Shown here in pieces: positions 1-5,267 of a stretch of 5,288 bases of DNA (positions are counted from its first letter, which is position 1; each line of letters opens with the position of its first letter). A program made the translations under genes and the position numbers. Origin of the DNA: Chloroflexota bacterium (GTDB lineage Bacteria > Chloroflexota > Dehalococcoidia > GIF9 > AB-539-J10). The notes beneath the pieces were generated by a model. It was given only the letters and a program-made list of their open reading frames with translations, was not told the origin of the DNA and ran no database searches. The stretch covers positions 1 through 5,288 of the forward strand of contig JADFUZ010000004.1 of assembly GCA_015222295.1 (NCBI GenBank), read 5' to 3'.

Positions 1-1160
1 ATGTTGAGAAAGCGCTCAAAGACAAGGCCGTACTTAAGGGGATCGATATCCGTAATACCCAGGCAGTAGAGAACCAGGCTGGCGGCAGCACTGCCTCGAA
101 CGCCAAAATAGACGCCCCTCTCCTTAGTGAAGGAGATGATGTCCCAGACAACGAGGAAGTAGTGAGCAAAGTTGGTCTTCCCGATGACGTCAAGCTCGTG
201 GCCAAGGCGTTCCTTGACTTCGGGCGTTGGCCCAGGATAGTGACTTTCCAATCCCCGCCAGCAAAGCTCGGACAGTAAATCATCAGCAGTCTTGCCGGCA
301 GGCAAAGCCACCTTGGGTAGATGAAGCTCGGTGAAGTCCAGCTCCAGGTGGCACATGTCAGCAATACGCTGCGTGTTCTCTACGGCTTCAGGCAGATCGC
401 TGAACAACTCAACAGCCTCCTCCGGGCTCCTGAGGTAGAAATAGTCACCAGCCATTCTTAACCTTTTCTCGTCATGCACGGAACTGTTGGTCTGAATGCA
501 CAGCAGAAGGTCGTGCGCAGGAGCATCCTCTTTATTAACATAATGGACGTCGAAAGTGGCCACAGGTGGTATGCCCAGCCTGGCACAAAGAGGAATAAGC
601 TCCGCGTTGATTTGCTCCAGTTCGGGAATGGGGTGCCTCTGTATCTCCACGTAGTAGTCACCGAATAGCTCCCTGTACCACGAAGCCGCCTTCGCAGCCT
701 CGTCAATCTGCCCCCGCAGAACGAGGCGGGCCAGTTCTCCGCCAGGACAGCCGGAAAGGGCAACGAGCCCCTCATGATGAAGGGCCAGAAGCTCCTTATC
801 CACCCTGGGCTTGTAGTAGAAGCCCTCAAGGTGGCCTTTGGTGACCAACTGAATCAGGTTGTGGTATCCTTTCCTATCCTTGGCGAGTAGTGTAAGGTGC
901 TGCGGATCTCTATGGCTCGGATCTCGGCTATGGCAATCAGCCTCAGCCACGTACACTTCGCAGCCAATGATTGGATTTATCCCCGCTTCTCTGGCCGCGA
1001 CGTAGAAATCGATAACTCCGTACATGACACCGTGGTCGGTGATGGCAAGGCTATCCATGCCGAATTCCTTGGCCTTGGCAATAAGCTTCGGAATACGACA
1101 CATGCCATCAAGCAAGCTGTACTCGGTATGAACGTGGAGATGCGTAAACTGCGGCGGCAT
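1..1160 (-). CDS. dnaE: DNA polymerase III alpha subunit, N-terminal part (cut by window edge)
   Basis: This is the catalytic subunit of the replicative DNA polymerase. Reading leftward from the ATG at 1160-1158 gives 386 uninterrupted codons that run off the window, so about one third of the usual length of roughly 1,100-1,200 residues is visible. Residues 5-208 form the PHP domain: HLHVHTEYSLLDG (7-19), ITDHG (40-44), GCEVYV (66-71), H88, SGCPGG (136-141) and DVHYV (204-208). The expected metal-binding positions (H9, H11, H43, E68, H88, C138, D204, H206) are all kept, so the domain may be an active exonuclease (inference). From about residue 330 the polymerase core begins (FAHYFLVVWDI, then RGSAAASLV and GITDIDPLKYGL.FERFLN). 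The catalytic aspartates lie beyond the edge. The gene is divergent from the Lit-like gene. No Shine-Dalgarno sequence precedes the ATG; see the promoter entry. The identification is secure. Confidence 0.96.
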   Translation of the reverse strand, partial: MPPQFTHLHVHTEYSLLDGMCRIPKLIAKAKEFGMDSLAITDHGVMYGVIDFYVAAREAGINPIIGCEVYVAEADCHSRDPSHRDPQHLTLLAKDRKGYHNLIQLVTKGHLEGFYYKPRVDKELLALHHEGLVALSGCPGGELARLVLRGQIDEAAKAASWYRELFGDYYVEIQRHPIPELEQINAELIPLCARLGIPPVATFDVHYVNKEDAPAHDLLLCIQTNSSVHDEKRLRMAGDYFYLRSPEEAVELFSDLPEAVENTQRIADMCHLELDFTELHLPKVALPAGKTADDLLSELCWRGLESHYPGPTPEVKERLGHELDVIGKTNFAHYFLVVWDIISFTKERGVYFGVRGSAAASLVLYCLGITDIDPLKYGLVFERFLN

Positions 1161-1167
1161 TTCAAAA

Positions 1168-1176
1168 ATTATAGCA
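1168..1176 (-). promoter_or_regulatory. Extended -10 promoter of dnaE, probably giving a leaderless mRNA
   Basis: On the minus strand the sequence TGCTATAAT is a perfect TATAAT hexamer (1173-1168) with the TGn extension. No TTGACA-like -35 box is seen at 16-18 bases upstream, which fits an extended -10 promoter. Only 7 bases separate the hexamer from the dnaE ATG, so transcription should begin at or next to the A of the start codon. This agrees with the lack of a Shine-Dalgarno sequence. Confidence 0.6.
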
Positions 1177-1216
1177 CGGGTTTTCCGGCGCTGCGCTGGG
1201 CACAATTCAGAGAATC

Positions 1217-1222
1217 GAGGAG
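1217..1222 (+). promoter_or_regulatory. Ribosome binding site GAGGAG deciding the TTG start of the Lit-like gene
   Basis: GAGGAG lies 8 bases before TTG 1231. The competing GTG at 1222-1224 shares its first base with this site, so it cannot be served by it. The TTG is therefore the more credible start. Confidence 0.6.
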
Positions 1223-1230
1223 TGCAAGTA

Positions 1231-1935
1231 TTGAGACATGCTAGGGCTGTTGCCCGTTGCCTTTTTGTTGCCTGCTTTCCTCTCATGCTTCTTACCACCG
1301 CCGTTCGGCTTGAGGCGAGCAGCGTGCCCATCTATGAGTACGGCTTCGACAAATACAGTATAAGCGAGGTCACGAAAATCGATAGGGCACAACTGAGTGC
1401 GGTGGCAAGAAGGCTAGTTGATTACTTCAATTCCAGAACAGAAACGCCTCAAATCACCATAGTCAACCAGAATGGCGACGAGTTCGAACTGTTCCACGAC
1501 TATGAGCTCATACATCTTGAGGACGTGAAGGGGCTACTACAACTGGACTGCGGAGTGCAGGTGGCCAGCCTCGCCTGCATCATTGCCTATGTTCTGCTTT
1601 TCTTGTTCTGGCAGAGAGGTCGCTGGCAGGATCTGGCCAGGGGCGTAAGGCAGGGGTGTGCCCTGACTCTAGCTCTCATAGCCGGGCTGGGTATCGCCTC
1701 GCTTCTGAGTTTTGAACGGCTATTCATCCAGTTTCACCTTATCTCCTTCAGCAATCGTTACTGGCTGCTCGATCCCGGCAAGGACTACCTCATTATGCTG
1801 TTTCCGGAGGGATTTTGGCAGGATGTTGCTCTGCTCTGTGGCGGAGCTGTAGCGGCAGCGGCCTTGCTTCTGGGCGGCGTTGCCTGGGCAGTACCTTTGC
1901 TCTACGAAAGGCGTAAGCCAGCTTCGTCCCTATGA
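1231..1935 (+). CDS. DUF1461/TIGR01906 integral membrane protein, Lit-like (putative lipoprotein intramolecular transacylase)
   Basis: A 234-residue protein with four predicted membrane segments: about residues 6-25 (also signal-like), 110-128, 141-160 and 200-222. Family signatures seen are HLEDVKGLL (from H95) in the extracytoplasmic part and FHLISFSNRYWLLDPGKDYL followed by LFPEGFW (168-196) between segments 3 and 4. These are the hallmarks of DUF1461 (TIGR01906). The family includes Lit of Bacillus and Enterococcus, which moves an acyl chain within a diacylated lipoprotein to give the lyso form. Two histidines, H95 and H169, sit at the two most conserved motifs and match, as I recall, the catalytic histidine pair of Lit. 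The start is TTG at 1231, because GAGGAG (1217-1222) lies 8 bases before it. A GTG at 1222 overlaps that site and would give 237 residues. Family membership is fairly sure; activity in this organism is inferred. Confidence 0.8.
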   Translation: MRHARAVARCLFVACFPLMLLTTAVRLEASSVPIYEYGFDKYSISEVTKIDRAQLSAVARRLVDYFNSRTETPQITIVNQNGDEFELFHDYELIHLEDVKGLLQLDCGVQVASLACIIAYVLLFLFWQRGRWQDLARGVRQGCALTLALIAGLGIASLLSFERLFIQFHLISFSNRYWLLDPGKDYLIMLFPEGFWQDVALLCGGAVAAAALLLGGVAWAVPLLYERRKPASSL

Positions 1936-1951
1936 TGGACGAAATTTGATA

Positions 1952-1960
1952 TGCTATAAT
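1952..1960 (+). promoter_or_regulatory. Extended -10 promoter of the recA operon
   Basis: TGCTATAAT, a perfect TATAAT (1955-1960) with a TG at the extended position, lies just after the stop of the Lit-like gene. No good -35 hexamer is present at the right distance. The expected start of transcription is near 1967, giving a leader of about 66 bases before the recA ATG. The same nine bases form the dnaE promoter. No GAAC-N4-GTTC type LexA site or E. coli type SOS box is seen around it. Confidence 0.65.
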
Positions 1961-1980
1961 GGCTCGGTCAGTAAGTACGG

Positions 1981-2018
1981 CAGGCGACGGTAGACATAGG
2001 TACAGGCACACGTCGCTG
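1981..2018 (+). other. Stem-loop in the recA leader next to the ribosome binding site
   Basis: GCGACG (1984-1989) can pair with CGTCGC (2011-2016). CA (1981-1982) and TG (2017-2018) extend the stem if G1983 is bulged out. The 21-base loop could hold a small GTA/TAC inner pairing. The 3' arm ends two bases before the GGAGG (2020-2024) of recA, so folding could affect ribosome access or mRNA stability. No poly-T run follows, so it is not a terminator. Confidence 0.4.
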
Positions 2019-2019
2019 C

Positions 2020-2024
2020 GGAGG
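2020..2024 (+). promoter_or_regulatory. Ribosome binding site GGAGG fixing the recA start
   Basis: GGAGG lies 8 bases before ATG 2033. An in-frame TTG at 2027 would be only 2 bases away and is therefore an unlikely start. Confidence 0.75.
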
Positions 2025-2032
2025 CGTTGAGA

Positions 2033-3061
2033 ATGGCGACAGAGAAGGAAAAGGCGGTGGAGTTAGCCATAGAACAGATTGAGAGGCAGTTTGGCAAGGG
2101 CTCGGTCATGCGCTTGGGTGAATCCTCCATCAGCACTCCCGTGGACGCTATTTCCACTGGTTCCCTGAGCCTGGATCTGGCCCTGGGAATAGGCGGCATA
2201 CCCCGAGGCCGAGTCACCGAGATATTTGGCTCCGAGGCTTCTGGAAAAACCACACTTGCCCAGCACATAATCGCCGAGGCACAGAAGACTGGTGGCATCG
2301 CTATCTATGTTGACGTCGAGCATGCGCTCGACCCCCAATATGCCGCTAACTGCGGTGTGATTGTCGATGACTTGCGTATCTCTCAGCCCGACACGGGTGA
2401 GCAAGCTTTGGAGATAACCGAGACTCTGGTAAGAAGCGGTGGTGTGGACGTGATAGTCATTGATAGCGTGGCCGCCCTGGTACCCAAGGCTGAGATAGAG
2501 GGTGAAATGGGCGACGCTCATGTTGGCCTTCAAGCCCGGCTGATGTCGCAGGCACTGAGAAAGCTGACAGCGGCGATCAGCAAGTCCCGAACCGCGGTAG
2601 TTTTCACTAACCAGCTACGCGAGAAGGTGGGCATTGTCTTTGGCAATCCAGAGGTAACTCCTGGAGGAAGGGCACTCAAATTCTACAGCTCGGTGAGGAT
2701 AGACCTAAGACGAAGCGACTCCATCAAGCGAGGCTCGGAGATAGTCGGCTCAAGGGTTAGAGCCAGGGTAGTCAAGAATAAGGTGGCTCCTCCTTTTCGC
2801 ACTGCCGAATTCGATATCATGTTCAGCCAGGGCATAAGCAAAGAAGGGGACCTGATTGACCTTGGCGTGGCAACAGGCGTAGTGAAGAAGACTGGCTCGT
2901 TCCTTGCTTACGGAGAGGAGAAGCTGGGGCAAGGGAGAGAAAACGCCAGAGACTACTTGAAACAACACCCCGACATTGCTTCGCAACTGGAAGCAGAACT
3001 GAGACCTTCGTCGGCTACTCGGAGGGTATCTCCTGAAGGGGTCATTGAGGATTCTGCCTAG
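2033..3061 (+). CDS. recA: Recombinase RecA
   Basis: RecA is the ATP-dependent strand-exchange protein that forms filaments on single-stranded DNA, drives homologous recombination and stimulates LexA self-cleavage. The 342-residue product has the standard length. Motifs fall at the same numbers as in E. coli RecA: Walker A GSEASGKTT (66-74, K72), catalytic E96 in VDVEHALDP, Walker B IVIDSV (141-146, D144), loop L1 around EIEGEMGD (154-161), and loop L2 starting at NQLREKVG (193-200) with Q194. The Walker A is GSEASGKTT instead of the common GPESSGKTT, a tolerated variation. The C-terminal domain is complete, and the tail after about residue 325 is short and only weakly acidic. The start is ATG 2033, supported by GGAGG 8 bases upstream. 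It leads a probable operon with recX (17-base overlap) and the oadG-oadB pair. No SOS operator is evident, so damage induction cannot be read from the sequence. Confidence 0.98.
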   Translation: MATEKEKAVELAIEQIERQFGKGSVMRLGESSISTPVDAISTGSLSLDLALGIGGIPRGRVTEIFGSEASGKTTLAQHIIAEAQKTGGIAIYVDVEHALDPQYAANCGVIVDDLRISQPDTGEQALEITETLVRSGGVDVIVIDSVAALVPKAEIEGEMGDAHVGLQARLMSQALRKLTAAISKSRTAVVFTNQLREKVGIVFGNPEVTPGGRALKFYSSVRIDLRRSDSIKRGSEIVGSRVRARVVKNKVAPPFRTAEFDIMFSQGISKEGDLIDLGVATGVVKKTGSFLAYGEEKLGQGRENARDYLKQHPDIASQLEAELRPSSATRRVSPEGVIEDSA

Positions 3062-3578
3062 TACCAGCAGCGTCCAGCCGGGGAATCAGCAGTTGCCAAA
3101 TGAGAGTAACTTCCAACGTTGCCTTGATGCAGCCTACCGGTATCTCAACTACCGCCCGCGCAGCGAGGGCGAGATGAGGCAACGACTCCGCCAGCGCGGT
3201 TTTGATAGCGAGGCGATAGAAAAGACCATCAGCAAGCTCACGGAACTCCATTTGAGTGACGACGTCGCCTTCGCCGAATTCTGGAGGGATAACCGGCTTG
3301 CATTCAAGCTCAAGAGCAAGAGGCTGATACAGAAGGAACTGAGGGACAAAAGGGTGACACCGGAGACTGCCGAGCAGGTAACCAGGGACATAGACGATGA
3401 GGCTAATGCCTACAAGCTTGGCTGCAGCCGAATGCGCTCTCTGGCTCAACTGGACTACCCTGACTTCCACCGACGCCTGACAAGCTATCTCGGTTACCGC
3501 GGCTTTGGCTATGAAGTCATCAAACGCACGATAGCTCTGCTGTGGCAGGACAGAGAACGTCATTGGGGGCAACATTGA
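3045..3578 (+). CDS. recX: Regulatory protein RecX
   Basis: RecX binds in the groove of RecA filaments and limits or remodels them. The product of 177 residues is all-helical, with the family signature AAYRYLNYRPRSEGEMRQRL and then RGF (29-53), followed by SDDVAFAEFW.DNR (71-84). The remainder fits the three tandem three-helix repeats of RecX (about 24-63, 70-115 and 118-165), ending in SYLGYRGFGYEVIKRTI. The first possible start is TTG 3045, inside the end of recA, with AGGGG just upstream; this gives a 17-base overlap and suggests translational coupling. A second TTG at 3093 has GGGGA at a good distance (about 8 bases) and would start 16 residues later, just before the conserved part. No ATG is in frame, so the exact start is uncertain, although the identity is clear from sequence and from its place after recA. 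Confidence 0.93.
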   Translation: MRILPSTSSVQPGNQQLPNESNFQRCLDAAYRYLNYRPRSEGEMRQRLRQRGFDSEAIEKTISKLTELHLSDDVAFAEFWRDNRLAFKLKSKRLIQKELRDKRVTPETAEQVTRDIDDEANAYKLGCSRMRSLAQLDYPDFHRRLTSYLGYRGFGYEVIKRTIALLWQDRERHWGQH

Positions 3579-3579
3579 A

Positions 3580-3735
3580 ATGGTAGACTGGGGTCTCGCA
3601 ACCAAGATTGCCGCTGGTGGCTTTGGGATGGTATTCCTCATCCTGGTGATAATAGCCTTTGCCGTGTGGCTGACGTACCGGGGGTTCAGCAGGTTCAAGA
3701 AAGGAAGCTCGGGCAGTGAAGAGAAGAAAGGCTAG
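3580..3735 (+). CDS. Small OadG-like gamma subunit of a Na+-translocating decarboxylase
   Basis: A 51-residue protein starting at ATG 3580, one base after the recX stop, with GGGGG (3565-3569) 10 bases upstream. It has one membrane helix (about residues 10-32). The stretch GGFGMVFLILVIIAFAVWL is the form seen in OadG/MmdD/GcdD-type gamma subunits, and a short charged tail rich in K, S and E follows. In known pumps the gamma subunit holds the beta subunit and the peripheral carboxyltransferase together at the membrane. The longer C-terminal tail with the Zn-binding region of Klebsiella OadG is missing here, as in other short versions. Its position directly before the beta subunit gene supports the call. 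Sequence alone would be weak for so small a protein; taken with its neighbour it is likely. Confidence 0.75.
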   Translation: MVDWGLATKIAAGGFGMVFLILVIIAFAVWLTYRGFSRFKKGSSGSEEKKG

Positions 3736-3774
3736 TAGAGCCATGTGTCTCTCTTCACGAACTGTATCATCGCT

Positions 3775-3780
3775 GGAGGA
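3775..3780 (+). promoter_or_regulatory. Ribosome binding site GGAGGA fixing the oadB start
   Basis: GGAGGA lies 6 bases before ATG 3787, ideal spacing. An upstream in-frame GTG at 3745 has no such site, and the 14 residues it would add do not resemble an OadB N-terminus. Confidence 0.8.
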
Positions 3781-3786
3781 ACAAGC

Positions 3787-5130
3787 ATGTTCGGTCTGTT
3801 AGAAAGCGGCTTCCAACACTTCTACTGGGGCAATGCCGTAATGATCGGTATTGGTGCAGTCCTCATCTACCTGGCGGTCGTCAAGAAAATGGAACCCCTT
3901 CTGCTAGTTCCCATAGGATTTGGCATCCTGCTCGTCAATTTGCCCATGGGCGGCATAATGGACTACGAGTTGAAGGTAAGAGCCCCTGAAGCAGGCATCG
4001 TACTGGAAGTAGAGATGCAAGAGGGAGACAAGTTCAAAGAGGGGACTGTCATCTGCCAACTGGACTCAGGAGAGGTGCTCGCCCCGGTTTTCGGCAGAAT
4101 TGACCATATCGAGATATCGCCCGGTGAACATGTGGAAGCTGGAGAGGTGGTGGCGTCGGTCATAACCATGCAGCAGACTGATCAATCCGAGCTGCCAACC
4201 GAACCCATCGGACTGCTCTCCAGGATATTCAAGTTCGGTGTTATGTGGCAGGTGCTCCCACCACTCATGTTCCTTTGCCTCGGAGCCCTGACTGACTTTG
4301 GGCCCATGCTTGCCAACCCGAAGACCTTGCTCCTTGGCGCTGCGGCCCAGTTTGGAGTCTATTTCGCCTTCTTCATGGCGCTACTATTCGGATTCAGCCT
4401 GCCCGAAGCAGCATCCATAGGAATAATCGGCGGGGCCGAAGGACCAACGACCATCTACGTCACCTCTCTACTCGCTCCCCATATCATAGGTGCCACTGCC
4501 GTAGCCTGCTACTCCTATATGGCACTTGTGCCCATCATCCTGCCCCCGGTCATAAAGCTCCTCACGTCGAAGAAGGAAAGGGCCATCTACATGAAGCCAC
4601 AGCTTCGGGACGTGTCCCAGTCGGAAAAGATACTGTTCCCTGTAGTCACGACTATCATAGTAATACTGCTCGTTCCTTTTTCCGCTCCTCTGATGGGCTG
4701 CTTCATGGTTGGAAACCTGTTCCGTGAAAGTGGCGTCACGGAAAGGCTCAGCAACACTGCGCAAACGGCGCTGGTTGACATATTGACCATATTCTTGACC
4801 CTCTCCATAGGTGCCACAATGCCCGCAGAGAACTTCTTCCAGCCCAAAACCCTGCTGATCCTCGTCCTGGGAGTGGTAGCCTTCGCCAGTGCCGCCGCGG
4901 CCGGTGTGATCCTGGCCAAGATAATGAATCTCTTCGCTAAGGAGAAAATCAATCCTATGATAGGCGCCGCCGGGGTATCGGCAGTGCCTATGTCAGCAAG
5001 GGTAGTCCAGGTGATGGGACAGAAGGAGAACCCGAGGAACTTCCTGCTGATGCACGCGATGGGGCCTAACGTAGCCGGGGCTATTGGCGCTGCCATAGCT
5101 GGTGGCATATTTCTGGGCATCATAGCATAG
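3787..5130 (+). CDS. oadB: Na+-translocating decarboxylase beta subunit (OadB/GcdB/MmdB family) with an inserted barrel-sandwich domain
   Basis: Beta subunits of this family decarboxylate carboxybiotin in the membrane and use the energy to export Na+. The 447-residue product matches the family closely: GNAVMIGIGAVLIYLAVVKK (15-34), PLLLVPIGFGILLVNLP (37-53), LTDFGPMLANPKTLLLGAAA (168-187), IGIIGGAEGPTTIYV (211-225), SYMALVPII (243-251), NPMIGAAGVSAVPM (389-402) and HAMGPNVAG (423-431). Two things are odd. Residues about 58-140 are an insertion between membrane segments 2 and 3 that resembles a biotinyl/lipoyl domain without the modifiable lysine, which explains the length against the usual ~375. 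The key Asp of GGADGPT is Glu (E218). It follows oadG by 51 bases; no alpha subunit gene is visible. The natural substrate (oxaloacetate, glutaconyl-CoA or methylmalonyl-CoA) cannot be told from the beta subunit. Confidence 0.9.
   Translation: MFGLLESGFQHFYWGNAVMIGIGAVLIYLAVVKKMEPLLLVPIGFGILLVNLPMGGIMDYELKVRAPEAGIVLEVEMQEGDKFKEGTVICQLDSGEVLAPVFGRIDHIEISPGEHVEAGEVVASVITMQQTDQSELPTEPIGLLSRIFKFGVMWQVLPPLMFLCLGALTDFGPMLANPKTLLLGAAAQFGVYFAFFMALLFGFSLPEAASIGIIGGAEGPTTIYVTSLLAPHIIGATAVACYSYMALVPIILPPVIKLLTSKKERAIYMKPQLRDVSQSEKILFPVVTTIIVILLVPFSAPLMGCFMVGNLFRESGVTERLSNTAQTALVDILTIFLTLSIGATMPAENFFQPKTLLILVLGVVAFASAAAAGVILAKIMNLFAKEKINPMIGAAGVSAVPMSARVVQVMGQKENPRNFLLMHAMGPNVAGAIGAAIAGGIFLGIIA
3967..4164 (+). 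other. Inserted biotinyl/lipoyl-like barrel-sandwich domain within oadB
   Basis: Residues 61-126 of OadB consist of two matching halves: VRAPEAGIVLEVEMQEGD then KFKEGTVICQL (64-92), and VLAPVFGRIDHIEISPGE then HVEAGEVVASV (97-125). Both follow the pattern V-x-A-P-x-x-G, about 9-10 residues, G-[DE], x-x-x-x-G-x-V. This is the pseudo-twofold pattern of biotinyl and lipoyl carrier domains. In those carriers the halves are joined by a hairpin bearing the modified lysine (MKM or DKA); here they are joined by a short DSGE turn with no lysine. Confidence 0.75.
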
Positions 5131-5150
5131 CCCCTGTTCTGCTCTTGGGC

Positions 5151-5180
5151 TTGACAGCTATGCGCTGTCGAAGCTATATT
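5151..5180 (+). promoter_or_regulatory. Sigma-70-type promoter of the tRNA-Ile gene
   Basis: A perfect -35 TTGACA (5151-5156) and a -10 TATATT (5175-5180) are separated by 18 bases. Transcription should begin near 5187, about 7 bases before the mature tRNA end. The perfect inverted repeat GACAGC-N5-GCTGTC (5153-5169) overlaps the -35 and spacer. The promoter starts 20 bases after the oadB stop, so the tRNA is independently transcribed. Confidence 0.75.
5153..5169. repeat. Inverted repeat GACAGC-N5-GCTGTC over the tRNA promoter
   Basis: Two perfect 6-base arms separated by TATGC overlap the -35 hexamer and the spacer. A poly-T run does not follow, so it is not a terminator for oadB. It could be an operator or chance. 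Confidence 0.45.
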
Positions 5181-5193
5181 TCTTGGTGACCGA

Positions 5194-5267
5194 GGGCCAT
5201 TAGCTCAGTTGGCTAGAGCACGGTCCTGATAAGACCGGGGTCTGTGGTTCGAGTCCACAATGGCCCA
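5194..5267 (+). tRNA. tRNA-Ile (anticodon GAU)
   Basis: A full cloverleaf folds. The acceptor stem is GGGCCAT (5194-5200) with ATGGCCC (5260-5266) and discriminator A5267. The D stem is GCTC (5203-5206) with GAGC (5216-5219). The anticodon stem is CGGTC (5221-5225) with GACCG (5233-5237) around the loop CTGATAA, with anticodon GAT at 5228-5230. The T stem is TGTGG (5243-5247) with CCACA (5255-5259) around TTCGAGT. All stems are perfectly paired. The CCA end is not encoded (CTA follows), so it must be added after transcription. GAU reads the AUC and AUU isoleucine codons. No rRNA gene is seen beside it. Confidence 0.97.

Noticed and set aside
458..829. Open frame of 123 codons on the minus strand
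   Set aside because: It lies inside the dnaE frame on the same strand in another phase, and its translation has no family resemblance.
897..1244. Open frame of 115 codons on the plus strand
   Set aside because: It is antisense to the conserved PHP domain of dnaE and has no recognisable motif or ribosome binding site.
1486..1494. GAACTGTTC palindrome resembling a LexA box
   Set aside because: The half-sites are 1 base apart rather than 4, and it lies inside a coding region more than 450 bases before the recA promoter.
3042..3698. Open frame of 218 codons on the minus strand
   Set aside because: It is antisense to recX and oadG, both well supported by family motifs; the translation looks random.
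3745..3786. Longer oadB start at GTG 3745
   Set aside because: The ATG at 3787 has a near-perfect ribosome binding site at ideal spacing, and family similarity starts right after it.
4587..5123. Open frame of 178 codons on the minus strand
   Set aside because: It is a shadow of the conserved OadB membrane segments on the opposite strand.
5129..5151. AGCCC/GGGCT hairpin after oadB as a terminator
   Set aside because: Only 5 pairs with a 13-base loop and no T run after it; it runs into the tRNA -35 box. No convincing terminator is seen for oadB.
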